Shown in pieces: positions 1 to 28,200 of a stretch of 64,000 nucleotides of DNA. The stretch is taken from positions 62,001 to 126,000 of the forward strand of contig JALIZF010001618.1 of assembly GCA_029948255.1 (NCBI GenBank), written 5' to 3'. The notes beneath the pieces are model-generated. The model was not told the DNA's origin. It made no database searches and saw only the letters and a program-made list of their open reading frames with translations. The translations under genes were made by a program, and so were the position numbers. This DNA comes from Telmatactis stephensoni. Its lineage: Eukaryota > Cnidaria > Anthozoa > Actiniaria > Isophelliidae. Numbering within the stretch: the stretch's first letter is position 1; every line of letters begins with the position of its first letter.

Positions 1-1773
1 GAGTTTGGATTGGGAAGGAGTCCAAATAACAAAATAATATAGACTACTATAACAAGAAATCAAACAAATGACTTACCAAATAAGTTCAAAACCACAAAGA
101 AGGAAAAAGAACAATCTTATCAAGAAAATACTGAAGAAATTTGTGACTGTTTGGAGCAGAACTGCACTAGTCGAACAATGAGTCCAAATGCCAGTGTATT
201 GATTGCTGCATTGTCCGCCCCTTCCTTGCCCCTTATTGGCCCATTCCAAGATAAAATACTAGATAAACTATATATGGGTAGTTACATAAGGTTTAACTAA
301 AAATTTTTGAGACCACATTCTCTTCAGCAACTTACCAAGTTGATGGTTTTCAGTTGACAAGTCCTTGCAACCAGATGGTTTTGCACTTTGATAAACTTGT
401 TCTTCGTCCAGTACCACGCTAATTATACTAATATAAACGCATTAAAGCTTTCTCTATATCTCTGTCAATTTGGCTATTATAGAAGCCATGCTGTGTCCCC
501 AGAATCAAAGATTTCATAGCTAATCGTCAATAACTCCAAAGCTTACAACGTTCACTTGAAATTGACCGCCAAACACTCAAGGCTATTCAAATTATGCACG
601 TGATAAAATACCACAATTTCATTGGTTTATTTGTCGGTGTCGTGGCACCAATTTAGATTATGGTTCACAGAGGACAATAAAGTATGCTGAAGCAGTTCAT
701 CACACAGGATCTGTGTTAGAAAACTGTTGGGAATTATAGATGAAACTGTTCGTCCAGTATGTAGACTGGATATTAACCAATAACATAAACGAGTACATTC
801 CATAAAATTTCAGGCAGTTGCATTGCCAAATAGGTTAGTATGAAATTTGTATGGCCCAACAGAGGGAAGACGACATGACAGCAGTGTGCTTGCATCCGTG
901 GGGTTTTTGCAAGACCTCTGAAGGTTTTCGTATTCTCTTCTAACTGAGTTACCCATGGTTGTCTACGAGACCTATCATATCCATTGCGTGTCCACCCGCA
1001 AAGGCCCTTTAAGGGTGCAGTTCCGACTCAAGCTCAACAAGATTTCAATGCATCTATTAGTTCTGTTTGTTTTTTGGTAGAGTGGATTTTTGGTGATAAT
1101 TACTTTAAGTTAGATTTCAAATTACTTAGATTTCAAAAAAATAAATTTGGTCTAAGTGCAGTACGCTAGATGTATATAACGTGCTTTAATTCAAAATGCA
1201 CATGCAATTTTGTACGGATCTGTGACATCAGAGTACTTTGATCTTAATCCTCCAAGTTTAGAGCAATACTTTGTATAAGAACTGACATTCTTTTGAACAA
1301 CAACAAAATATTTTAATTGGCTTAAAATTAACAAACCTTAGCAATCTGATAATAAAAGCCAAAAAGAAAAATTTTAAGAAAGGGGATTTTCACTGTGTTG
1401 TACTCATCTCACCCCCTTCCACCCCACTGCTCCCCATCACTTCAAAAAAGGGATTAGCAATGAAAGATAAAATATGTTATACGTGCTCCTCCTTTAACAG
1501 TTCAAGCATTGCTTGAGTTTGGGCTTGTTGATTCTGCATCCACAAAAGTTTTAAATGCATGAAATGCTTACCTCGCTTTGCTCTAGTTTTTCGTCGGTTA
1601 CACCTTCGTAATTATACTTGTGCCCCGATGACTGTGGAAAATGTGCAAACTGAATGCCTAATGTTATATTCGCCTCCCACTGTCTCGAGTGTCGGGGGGT
1701 GTCAATTAACTGGTACATTTATAAGATTGACTATTCAATAATCATAACTCAGTACGTTTACTTACATCATTTT
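1..1773. other. Left-edge non-coding DNA
   Basis: No host exon, RNA gene or clear repeat boundary seen. Short open frames here are AT-rich and resemble no family that I recognise. Confidence 0.4.
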
Positions 1774-2082
1774 TTACCAGAAATGATCGCCATTTCTCAA
1801 AATGGTCAGCTCGCAACAATCTGTTGAGTCATCTGGTGGTTTCGTAGTTTCGACGATCTCCTTATTGTTCCTAACATCAGCCACTATGATTTTGGTATCG
1901 AGAGTGTTTGCCAGCACTTGAAGTATGGTATCGACAATTTGTAAGTCGTAAATGGTGCTGTCAACATGTTTTCTGAACTCCGATAGTAAGTCGAGGTCAG
2001 TTCCGGTGTAAAATGTTGATAAGAATTTCTTTGAGCTCAATTTCACATTTTTCGAACAGCTGTTTAGAAGATATGAATACAT
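1774..2082 (-). pseudogene. Open frame with OTU-protease-like C-terminal pattern, probably transposon-derived
   Basis: 102 codons. Spacing of hydrophobic segments (YDLQIVDTILQVLANTL, KIIVADV) followed by ILRNGDHFW resembles the second half of OTU-type cysteine proteases carried by some transposons, where the His of a HY/HF pair is catalytic. The Asp-x-x-Cys half is not visible upstream, so it is a fragment if the idea is right. Weak call. Confidence 0.25.
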
Positions 2083-3252
2083 TCCTCTGGCTAGCTAAAC
2101 TACGACAAACCGATCGGACAAGACGATGGCCATCGCTGACTACCGTCTAGTGCTTGTAGCTTCGATTTTATCAAGTATTGTTTAAGCGAGAGCTTGGCAC
2201 TGAGGAATAGAGTCAAAGAGACGCCATTAACATATAGAATGAGTTCAATTGGCAAAATAAACTCATATAGATCATATAATTACTTAAAGAAGAATACTTA
2301 CAGAGAACAAATCGACGCTGACATCATTTCGAAGTCAAGCATGCAAAGCATGGTATTCTCGTCCACACAGAGCATGCGCGGATTCTTTGTCATACCGGGA
2401 TTCCTGTCTTTTCAAAATCAGTCAGAAGAGTGTGGAATGCATGATTTGACTCGGGACTTGGTGCTTTTCAACTTAAAAAGGTAGAGATTGATTTTTTGAC
2501 ATGCCTCGCCGCCTTTTATGCTTGCCTCGCATGCCTCGCCGGCTCGCTGCCTCGCAGTTTAGGCAGACCCCCCTTACAGACACGTTCAAGCTTTTTAGCA
2601 TCTTTATTCAAGAGAAACCAATTCTCGACATACCCTCCATCAACGCTAGCAGACAAGTATTTGCTGGGATCACTGTCAATTAGCTATAGGTTTTTCTTTA
2701 CTTTATAGATATAACGATGTTGGATGGAAGAAACGGATTTCTGTTTTAGCCTCAACTCGTTTTCAAGAGACTCTCTTTCTTTAACGACATCTTTGTGTTG
2801 CTTTTCTAGGTCCTTTTGTGTGGCCTTTTCATCTCTCCGCAATGGAAGAATATTTCACATTCCGGGTAGGGACAATTTTATAATGATCGGTTGTGATTTT
2901 CTCTTCTATGGCAATTTCCGCACATTGGACCATCGCGCCTCTGACAAGAACCTGGACTTTTAAGATCAGCATACTTTTTTTATCCAACCTGACAGCTGAA
3001 GCTCTTTTTGCTTCAAAGCATCCACTTTTTCCTGTTGATGGTCGATGTATTTTTCAAGAGGACTTTTGAATAAGCTGGTGGACTGATTCAGCAGTTGAAA
3101 TTGAGGTTATGCTGCGGAGGGTTCGTACAATATAATACAATACAATTTTATTTCTGCATTTTTGAAAAAAATTCAAATGTACAATACAATTTTTTTTTAC
3201 AATTTTTTGTTGTTTTTCAAGGAGTGGGGTGACGTGGTTAAGATTGCAGGAA
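2083..3252. other. Intergenic, no gene recognised
   Basis: Short open frames only, none resembling a known family. About 2500-2560 has clustered CCTCGCATGCCTCGCCGG-type direct repeats. Confidence 0.35.
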
Positions 3253-3415
3253 AATAGAGCGGTTTTCGTATGAGTGGGAAACTGACCGTAACTGGTACGG
3301 TCAATGCACGGTAAGGTTACGGCAGGATTTTCAAATGTTTTTGTCGACATTACGGTACTGACACGGTCACGGTACGGTACGGTCAGTTTCCCACTCATAC
3401 GAAAACCGCTCTATT
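3253..3415. mobile_element. Hairpin MITE, 163 bp
   Basis: Terminal inverted repeats of about 38 bp (AATAGAGCGGTTTTCGTATG... at each end), with ACGGT-rich interior repeats. No target duplication is certain. Confidence 0.75.
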
Positions 3416-4099
3416 AGAGTAATGCATAGGCCCTAAGTTAAGTTTTCGAGTTACGGCCTAGCAAATTTAGGTAAAAGTTTTTAAGACAGGAAATAATTTA
3501 TAGTAAACTAACTACTTAGTTTGTAATATTAGTTGTCAAGAAATAGAATTCTAGATAGCAAATATAGGTTCAAAATAGGTAAAGGAGTTAATATGCAATA
3601 TATTTGTTATCTATTGAATTTTGTCAAATAAGTACTTATCTTAAGCAGTTGTTAGGTAACATTGAACTTCAGAGAACAATTTTTCGTATTAGTATTGTGA
3701 ATCTAAATGCAATAAATTATTGTTGAGACAATAAACGATGAAAAAAGAAAAAAAGAAGGAAAAAAAGAAGAAGAAGAAGAAGAAAAAAAAAGAAACCGAG
3801 TAATGTAAAATCAAGCCAATTATAAATCAAATTTCATACCCAATAGAACTCAAACCTATTGTTTATTTAAAACGTTATATTATTATTAATTTAACTATTA
3901 AGTATATCTATCGTCATATAATTTATTCTCAATAATTTACCGTTTTGTAATTTAGATGATGAAGAATTGCTTAGAACAATAGGTTCATGGGTATACAAAT
4001 CAGTCCTCTTTGCTACCTAATTCTCGAGATCTTTTTTCAGATATTCTTGAAAGGCCTGACAACAATGAATCACTTGATGATTTTGACAGTTTTATTCAA

Positions 4100-4471
4100 T
4101 CCAACTATTGGCCCAAAAACTGAAAAGGCACTCCCTTTACAAAATCTCCTTGAAATACTCACTGTTCAGAATATTTATATCTTACAACTGTTGATATTTA
4201 CTCATCTCTGGCACAATAAGCAACTTCCCGATATATTTGATGACTATTTCAAATATGCTGGTAATGTACATTCTTATAACACCAGATATGCATCTAAAAA
4301 AACCTCTACAAGTCTCGTGCAAGAACTAACATTGGCAAACAAAAGACATCTTTTTGTGCAATTGATCACTGGTGTAATCTTCCAATTTCTTTAAAAGAAT
4401 CTTCAACTTTTTCTTTTCCCAAAAAGACTAAAAACTATCTTGTCTCAACACAATTCAAAGACCAGACATAG
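4100..4471 (+). pseudogene. LINE reverse transcriptase C-terminal remnant, frameshifted
   Basis: The frame reading LPDIFDDYFKYAGNVHSYNTRYASK is the typical tail of CR1/L2-like LINE ORF2 proteins. The match then shifts frame near an A-run at about 4300 and continues as YKSRARTNIGKQ, HWCNLPISLKESS to a stop at 4469-4471. The frameshift shows that it is dead. The 5' part of the element is missing. Confidence 0.75.
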
Positions 4472-4523
4472 TATAGGAATGTTTGTACTTGTATAATAGA
4501 TGTATAAGTTGAATAGACAGTAC

Positions 4524-6533
4524 TTATCGTGATACTGTCGACTGTTCAAATTTACTGAATTCATCCTCATTGGTGAATATAAAATGCTTCGCTGCATTCT
4601 CAGATTCTTTAAGGTAAATTCTGCCATTACTGGTCCAGATGAACTTCCGTTTAAGCTTCTTTTTTAAGCTGTTAACTTTTCCAAATAGCTTTTTCCTGGT
4701 TGGAGTTAGAGATTCAGATATGTACAGGGACCGCGGAGCACCTTCAAAAGTGGGGGGGCTGCAGCGGATCTAGACCTTTTAAAAGAGGGGTACACCTTTT
4801 TACAAAACACGGCGGGGGGTAACTTCCTCAAACGCCCTTTTAAAGTAACATCGCAGGGCTTTAGCAAGCCATAAAATTCTGAGAGGCGAACAACTTATAT
4901 TATATGATTATTCTTTTTTCGCGAGCGTAGCGAGCGCGAAAATTTGAACTAAGGCGCGTCAATTTCATTAACAATTTCGATAAAACCAACAACAACAAAC
5001 ATTTAGAAAGTAAAGCTTTGGGAAGTTATATTGTCCTATACGTTTAGACAGAAGATAGAGAGAGTGAGAGCGAGAAAGAAAAAAAAAAAAAAGGTAGGGC
5101 CCAACTGAAAAGGGGGCAAGAGCTAAGAATAGGTGTTCACAAAGGCTACTTCGATCCTAGGGTAAATACATTGTTCGCGTCACTCCCCCACCAAGAATAT
5201 CAATGAAAGAAATGGTTGATTTGTAGCTCAGACATAGAATACAATTAGCTCTTAAGAACGCCTAGCGCGAGTCGCTCGGCAAAACTTTTAAAGAAAAGTA
5301 CGTTACGTACAACCTTTCTTTGATTGACTGACTTGAGAATGACAAAGTTCATTTTTTCCTCGTGGCGTCATTTACAAGATTTCTTCTGCAGTTTCTAGCC
5401 GGCACTGCCCAGCTTTTCCTCAACAATTTAATGGTCCATTGACTAAGTAGACTACCCGTTCGAAATTACTTATGAAACACGGTATTGCAAGAGTTTTAAA
5501 AGTGGCGTAACTTATTACATAAATATGGACATCATTCAGTGATATTGCAGGTGCTCCTTTTAAAACTGTGGTTTGTACACAAACTTCAACCAATTAATTT
5601 TTTTACGCAAGTCAGTGAGGGGGCGCTATACCCAGCTACACTAACTGAAAACATTTAGTCGACATCGCTCTTTTGTATGATTATAGATAGAAGTTCAGTT
5701 TTCTTGTAACACATTAAACGTTTGAAAACAAACAGCTAAACGACCGAGAGACCGTGCATGAACTGAAATCCCGCCATAAAACGCTGGCGCATTTCACTTC
5801 TCTATCAAGAAATCATGACCAGAGAAAAAGTCAATTATAACCTTTAAAAACAGTATTAGTCAAATTTTGAAACAAACATTTTTAATTTTTCATCGCGAAA
5901 AGTGGGGGGCTATAGCCCCCTCAGCCCCCCGTCTCCGCGGTCCCTGATGTAGATCTGGTTATGGCGATCCTTAGGATTGGAGAAATGCAGATCGGGCAGG
6001 TGTTGCTCTTGGATGTAGCCTGCTTTCTTCCCAGCTAACTTTCGACGGCTGGAGTAGAACTGATTCCTTATGCTTCGCCTGGTAAACTTAACAATTATCT
6101 TTTGTGGATCTTTGGCTTGCTTAGGAAGCTCGTGAGATATGGAGATATCATCGCCTTTCATGTCCACATCTAGCATTTCAGCGACAGCTTCAACTATGTC
6201 GACGCTCGAAGTCCCTTTGGACGGGGTAATTCCAGAGATTTTGAGGCAATCTCGCCTAATATATTGAGCCAATTCATCAATATCCTGGGTAGCTTGCTTG
6301 CTGGATGCTGAGACTTGAGCTAGGTCATTCTTAAAGTTTTTATTTGCAGCTATAACGTCAGCTATTTTTTCACCAGTGCAATTCGTATATTTCAGGACTT
6401 CGTCATACTTCGATGACAAGAAATCAACGTTGTCTTGAAGATCAGTGAATTTCTTTTCCAAATCTTTCAATTTTGCGCTAAGAGGGCATATTTCAGCCTT
6501 AATAAGGTTCTTCACTTCTTCTAGAGAGACCAT
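4524..6533 (-). pseudogene. LINE ORF1 protein, interrupted by a DNA transposon
   Basis: Two pieces: 6533-5947 and 4719-4524 on the minus strand. Leaving out the element and one 5-bp duplication, the pieces total 783 nt (261 codons with stop) in one open frame. N-terminus: coiled coil (about residues 5-90, KDLEKKFTDLQDNVDFLSS). Middle: RRDCLKISGI, ISISHELPK and IIVKFTRRSIRNQFY, as in L1/CR1-type ORF1 RNA-binding proteins. C-terminus: RKKLFGKVNSLKKK, FIWTSNGRIYLKE. The reading frame is otherwise unbroken, so the host copy was young when it was hit. No ORF2 follows it; a LINE fragment of opposite orientation ends 52 bp beyond its stop. Confidence 0.8.
4725..5946. mobile_element. Non-autonomous DNA transposon (hAT5-like?) with 5-bp target duplication
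   Basis: 1222 bp with inverted ends CAGGGACCGCGGAG, flanked by ATGTA at 4720-4724 and 5947-5951. Removing the element plus one ATGTA restores the LINE reading frame, which proves both boundaries. It contains no long open frame. CAGGG ends are hAT-like; a 5-bp duplication fits the hAT5 group rather than the usual 8 bp. Superfamily is inferred. Confidence 0.85.
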
Positions 6534-6576
6534 TGGACTTGATTTCTGAGATTTTAATAGAAATTAGAGAGAGCTT

Positions 6577-6840
6577 TCAAAAGCTAGCGCCCGCCATTAA
6601 CACAGGAAGACGTAAATGACGCTGCCAGTCGTCGACGACTTCCTTTACTAGTAGAGGATTCTCTCCTAACTTTTTCTTTTCTCGTTGGCAATGCAGAAGG
6701 GCGTAGCCGAGTTGTTGATCTCTTCCCAGCAGGACGTGATGCGGAGATGGAGGCATGGGAGAATTTGTAATGTGGACTTTTATCGTCATTCGTCTAAAAT
6801 CTGCATTTTCCACAATACTCGCGCATCGTAACATGTCCAT
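6577..6840 (-). other. Open frame of 87 codons upstream of the LINE ORF1, not recognised
   Basis: Could be the 5' UTR or leader of the LINE copy at 4524-6533 because it has the same strand and is adjacent. No conserved motif seen. Confidence 0.2.
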
Positions 6841-6990
6841 GATGCAATTATGATCCTTCGAAAGGTCTACAAAACATTTTTCATCATCTAGATGTTGTAG
6901 TCTGAATTGTTCTTGGCGGTAACGGCTCGGTAAAGTGTGCTTGATTCTCTCAACGAGTGACGAGTAGCTGATAGCCTAATTTCTTTCTAT

Positions 6991-7355
6991 TTTCTGTAAG
7001 CTATCCATAAGCAAATATAAAGCCAATCTTTAGCCAAATGTTTGGTGCCATTTTGAATACACAGGAATCCCACACTATCTGATCACACTCCTTGCAGTGA
7101 GATCACCATTTTGAATGTGACAAAGTTCAAAATACCAAAACTCAGAATAAAAGAACACAATCTATGCAAGGAACTACCTCAATTCAACTGGGAAGATCTG
7201 TCTAGCAAAGACGAAATCGGGCAAGCCTTTGGCTTTGTGTTTACAGCAGATTATGGGATTCCTGTGTATTTAAAATGGCGCCACAACATTTGGAGGTTTA
7301 TAGCTGCATCTGTGCATGGCAACTTTATATTTTGCTTATGGATAACTTACAGAAA
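6991..7355. mobile_element. Long inverted-repeat element
   Basis: Arms of about 90 bp: TTTCTGTAAGCTATCCATAA at the left is mirrored at the right, and CACAGGAATCCCA recurs inward. The 86-codon frame inside (7111-7371) is read through an arm and is not taken as a gene. Confidence 0.65.
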
Positions 7356-7555
7356 ATATGAAAGCCATTGAAATTCAAAGTCACATCAACCGTTTCTCGA
7401 ATGAGCTCTCATTTCAAAACAGCGAATGTCGTTTGAGCATGAGATGTATACGTCAACAATACGATGCCAATATTTCAGTGTATGTCCTCTAGCTTGATCA
7501 ACAAAGACGTCAGATGGCAGTGCCAATAATCTTTTATTCAATGTTGTTTATTTAA

Positions 7556-7680
7556 AAAATTAGATATTTCGCAATTTAGTCATTTCGCAATTTAGTCGTT
7601 GCGCAATTTAGTCGTTTCGCAATTTAGTCATTTCGCAATTTAGTCATTTTGCAATTTAGTCATTTCGTTTCGTTCCGTTT
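7556..7680. repeat. 16-bp tandem repeat
   Basis: About seven copies of a unit like TTTCGCAATTTAGTCA with single-base variants. Confidence 0.9.
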
Positions 7681-8702
7681 CGCTGTTTAGTATAAGCCCT
7701 GTCGAGGCCGTTTGCATTCTGGAGTTGTGGTTCATTTGTAGGCCGGTCATCGTTTTCCGATGAATATTTTACGGTTTCAATCTTAATGGGATTTTCAAAC
7801 ACGTTGTTTCAAAGATAATAATGAATACACTCCTAGCATATCAAGCAAAAACATTAAGTCATTTGAGAGATATTTTGGAAATAATTTAGAATTAATAGAC
7901 GTTACGGCAATTGTTTATCAAAAAATGCCTGTAAAGAAAAAATGATGTCTTCGCTTTGGAAGAGAGTTAAGAATAACCATTTAGCCACTTTGAAGTGTAC
8001 AAGCAAAGGCTTCTTTACAGTGTTTTGTTGGTGTTTCACGTGTTGTGAGTAACGTTTGGGCGGTCGTGACTTTTAGCATATAAAAATTTAAAAGGCTTCA
8101 GAATATTTCTGCAAATTACTCGAAATCAAACAGATTGATTTTCTTTAAGATAGTCTAATTTGTTTTGCCTTAGCTTGAAGTTAATGATGTCGTTTACCGC
8201 TTGTCCCGAGCAGGTCAGGTTTTTGAGATATTTAGCAAAAACCAACTTCAACGATAATTGTTATATCGCTGCCATGGTAACGCTGATCGTATTAAAACTG
8301 CCATAATTGAAAACTTTCATCTTACCTCTATGGCTGGTATCAATATCAAATCGATAGCTGCGGATTAAAGCTATAAACAAGGCGAATAAAAGTGAAAGGT
8401 TTGGTCCAATGTGGTCATCAGATCTATTTTAATGATAGTTTGGTGGGGTTTGTTTTTGTTTTTTTGTTTTTCGTTTTTTGTTTTTTGTTTTTTTTTACAG
8501 TACGGCCCTCCCCCTCCATACTTTTCAATGTAATCAAAGGGGGGCCCTAAATATTTTTCCTTTCTCAATAGAGGGGTGCGGATATTAAATGGTATAGCCA
8601 TGCGTAGTTCTTAAATTTATGGGCTTCCTGTGTAGAAGTAGCCTGGTCTTCCTGTGTTATTTATTTTGCGCGTGTAGACTGGAACGACAACGAAAAGAAC
8701 CC
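7681..8702. other. Sequence upstream of RUVBL2
   Basis: AT-rich DNA with a T-rich tract at about 8452-8495. No gene is recognised. The last 60 bp before the ATG are less AT-rich and are the likely 5' UTR and promoter. Confidence 0.4.
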
Positions 8703-8705
8703 AAG

Positions 8706-24281
<15,576 letters not shown>

Positions 24282-24327
24282 TTACAGCAGTTTTTATACG
24301 GTTTTGTAGGCCCTCCAATTTAGCAAG

Positions 24328-24507
24328 CCACAGGTAGCCCAAGGTGTTGGTCGCTCCAGGGTGTATCGAAATGAATATTTAGGTCGCCTTCAGTGATCTG
24401 TACAGCAATGTAATGCGGTGGTTTCTTTGCAATCGGCGATTAACGTTAACTTAGGATATTTGAAAAACTTAACCCTATAATAGTCGTTGCTTGGGCTACC
24501 TGTGGTT
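24328..24507. mobile_element. hAT-type MITE inserted in the RUVBL2 3' UTR
   Basis: Ends CCACAGGTAGCCCAAGG / CTTGGGCTACCTGTGG resemble those of the larger element at 56416-56878. It begins about 45 bp after the RUVBL2 stop, before the likely poly(A) signal, so it should be transcribed. Confidence 0.7.
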
Positions 24508-24630
24508 GAACTATTTGTACCTGTGCATTTCAAAACGTCCGTCCAGTCCACCAGTCTTAGTCAAAGATAAAGTATAAGTTAAACGTTTTCATCACAGTTG
24601 TAGCCATTCATAAGCAGTGTGTATTTATAT

Positions 24631-24636
24631 AATAAA
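24631..24636 (+). terminator. Probable RUVBL2 poly(A) signal
   Basis: AATAAA about 350 nt after the RUVBL2 stop codon, in AT-rich DNA before the convergent TANGO6 gene. It is the first canonical signal seen downstream. Confidence 0.55.
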
Positions 24637-24639
24637 CAA

Positions 24640-25030
24640 AATGTTCTTTAGCCTGAATTGAAGTAAGTTAATAATAATAATAATAATTTAATTCGCATTT
24701 AAAAAATACTCAATGCTTTTTAATGATAAAAAAGTGAAAGAAAAAAACAGGAAAAAAAATATGTAATAAAGTAGCAATCCGGTGTTCTCTGTACTTGCGT
24801 ACAGAGTAAAAAAAACTGATAAATCCTAATTATCGTATAATATAACAAAAAAAAGCCCTCTCCGAATCAATTATCAATGTGAAAGTTGTCATTTATGGGG
24901 TAGCCTGCGAGGATCCTTTTCCCTCCCCCATAGAGGTAGCCATGCGAACTGGCGATGTTTAGGCGCTTGGGGTTGTGTTCATGGTTATCTTCGATGCCAA
25001 TTGTATACACCTATCTATTACACTAATAAC
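24640..25030. other. Convergent intergenic gap between RUVBL2 and TANGO6
   Basis: AT-rich with an (ATA)n run near 24670. No gene seen. Confidence 0.5.
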
Positions 25031-25032
25031 AC

Positions 25033-25038
25033 TTTATT
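25033..25038 (-). terminator. Probable TANGO6 poly(A) signal
   Basis: AATAAA on the minus strand about 200 nt beyond the TANGO6 stop codon. It lies about 400 bp from the RUVBL2 signal, so the two 3' ends are close but need not overlap. Confidence 0.5.
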
Positions 25039-25233
25039 GGTAAAACTCTAACTAACGTATAAAGCGTTAGTTTTTATTGAGGGTCGGGCCTTTTCATTGG
25101 AAACGACGCAGACATTTTCCATTTCGTCTCATCTAAGCAAAAGACGAAAATATTGAGTCTGCACAGTGAGCTACTTTTCCTTGTGCTACGTCACTTTCAG
25201 AAATTCTTCGCATTTAATGACAATGTATGACGT

Positions 25234-28200
25234 TCAAGGCAAGACTTGGATCTTTTTACTAAAGCTTGGTTTGGGAAAAAGAAATTCTCTCATGATAGTG
25301 TCTAGTTCACCGAGGGCTATTTGAGCATGAAGGCGGGTTGTGTCGTCCTTGTCACATGCCTCTACGAGCTTCAGTAAATGGTAGATTTCCTTCAAGCTTG
25401 AACTCAGTACCTAGTAAGAACAAAAAACATTATTGTACACAAGTACCAACGCATATCAGTATATCAGTATCTATTCATACGCAAAGCATTATTTGAAAGT
25501 AAATTGGTGGCGCGGAAGAACTGTAGAACCGACAAGAGTACAATGTTCTCGAACATGGGGATTTCTGTTGACTTTGGTGTATTGTAGATTCACTAGTAAT
25601 TATAGGTAGGGAGACCTAGACACGTAGTTGGTCACTTAGTCAGACAGACAAGTAGAGAGATAAGACGACAGACAGAAGGACAGACACCTGCGATTGACGG
25701 ACAGACAGACAAAATTACCTGGATAGAATCTTTCCCAAGTCCTTGCAGTAGCAATGTAACAACCAGAACTGCTGATCTACGAACTTGCTCTGACTTGTCA
25801 GTTTTGAGGATCGAACTCAGACAACTAAATACCTGTTAACGAATACACAGAGTTTGATTTTAACTGCCCGAGACGTCCCATTTGGTAGAGAATCACGAAT
25901 TGAAAATTGTTTGCTTTGCTTTGCTTTGCTCTGCTCTGCTCTGCTCTGCTCTGCTCTGCTCTGCTCTGCTCTGCTCTGCTCTGCTGTGTTGTGCTGTGCT
26001 CTGGGTTTTTTTTTTGTTTTTTTGTTTTGTTTGTTTGTTTGTCATGTAATTGGAACAGTCTTCGTTATGAGTATGAAACGCCAGCGCGGTGACGTCATTG
26101 TGTCACTGTGTCGGTGCTGTCTTGTCTATAAAAACATTCGAAATTAGTTCCTATCGTAACCCTGCCGTTTCCCCAAACGTACGAAAATTTCTCTATACAA
26201 CGACAGCGGAAAGGCACCACCCAAAAAGGGTATCATTTTCACGTTGGAGGCACATATAACCGGTGTTGAGATTTCACGAAATGTACGGAGAGTCGTTCAG
26301 TGTATGGGAAACAGTCCTCCAACCTCCCCGTCGTGTCAAACTTAGCTTGGTTGAGTAATTTCCCCGCCCATGGGCAACTCTCAGAGTTTAGTATTTCTCA
26401 CCTCGTTAATAATTGGTCCAAGTGAGAATCTCAACAACTTGCAAACTTCACCAATGTTTGACAGACAAGTTGCACGGACAAACTCGTCAGGGTCGGACAC
26501 ACCTGAGAGCAGTGATGACAAGAGATGTTGAGAGTATCGAGGCACAAGGTCACCACAGTCACGTACAGCCTTCACCAGGGCCTCTCCAAGTTTTATCTTA
26601 ACTTCAGGAGAACGGCAGCTTGCGCGTGGCTTTTTGTCTTCAACAAAGAAAAAGAGAAAAGAAAAAGTCAAATCGGAGTTGCACTCTCTCTCAACCACTA
26701 CTGGCAACTGAACATTTCCGCACAACAGAAGCAGGTTTAGGATGGACTTCTACTTCTACAACTTTTTCTGCAACATTGCTCGAAACCTTGCAGGGGTGGA
26801 AAAACGATGCAACTCTGTGCTGCCCGAAATTTTACAGACTGAAACGTTCGTTGCAGGGAAAGTCGCACCGTGTGTCCAAGCCTTAACTGTACCATGCCAT
26901 ATAAACAGAAATCAAAATTCCATGGGATTCACAATTACTTCGTTCTACTTTTTACATTATCATAAGAATAAAAATAAATATTCTTGAAAATCTTTTGCTA
27001 AGTTTAACGACTCTAAAATACAGCATTAAAAGCCAGGGTACGTTCAGTTCGAGTTAACGTAGAATTAGGAATACGGATTAAAAGAGTTTGTGTTAGCGAT
27101 ATATCTCTTCCAAAAATGAAACACCATTTCCATACCGCTGAACGTCCCCTTGATCATCTTACCTTTTCCAGCTCCATTCCTGCAAGTGGCAAATTCCCTG
27201 GCCAACAGCGGTAGCACTTGGTCAGTCTTCCTAGATGATAGAGCCACTAAACCCTGAATAGCAGCAAGGTAAATGTAGGAGTCATCGTGGGTTAACTGGT
27301 CCAGGAATATTTTCAGAAGGGTATCAGCTTGTGATATTGCCTTAGCGTGTCTGCTGTGGAGTAATTTGGCTATTGTTATCATTGCATGGCCACGTACTGG
27401 GACTAGAGGATCACACAGCTCGCTGAATGCCTCGTCGTACTTGATATCTTCTGATTGTGTAATGTTGCTGTCGTCGTCTATAAAGAAAATCAAATCAAAC
27501 GGTTAAGTGATCTGAGAAGTGAGGGAGAAGTGAGGGAGGGAGGGAGGGAGGGAGGGAGGGAGGGAGGGAATGAAGGGGAACCAGTCTACACAGGCTACTT
27601 GTCATCTTTTTCAACTGGGGATAAAAACAAATTAAACCAACTAACAAGGATCGAGGGTTGTTTACAGTTAAGAATAACGATAAATACATTACCTTTACTT
27701 GCTTCCTTTTTCTTCACAAGATTTTCTGCTGCTTCTTTCATCTGTTGACTCCACACAGCCCCGTGGGTTGCTATGGCAATACGAAGATCATTTGCCATCT
27801 CTTTCACCTTGGCATTTGGATACTGAAAGGACAACTTCTCAAGCAGTGGAAGCAGCTCCTCAAGATAAACTCTTTCCTTAGGTTCTATCTTAGCACCACC
27901 TCCCAAAATGGCTGACAACATTCCAAAAGCCATAGTCAAAGTTTCTGCAGTAAGACTTCCCTCTAAAGCATCAGTATCTGAGTCACAGGAGATACAGCCT
28001 CTTTGCAGAGTAGATTTGATGAAATCTAACATGTGTCTTACATCTTTGAGGATTGAGGGACCGAGTTTATCACACATGAGTGCAACCAACTGTAGAATGA
28101 CTAGGCTTTGTTGGTGGATATTGGCTTGTCTGTCATAAATTTGAAGATCAGCCAGTCCAACTAGAATAAAAAATAGTGTACTCAGGAACTACCTTATCAA

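Noticed and set aside
7111..7371. 86-codon plus-strand frame
   Set aside because: Its 3' half reads through the arm of an inverted-repeat element and it resembles no family.
25854..26147. 97-codon frame with [10 protein letters not shown] repeats
   Set aside because: Translation of the CTCTG pentamer array.
27455..27748. Plus-strand frames with GREGGREGG
   Set aside because: They are translations of the GGGA microsatellite and of antisense TANGO6 exon DNA.
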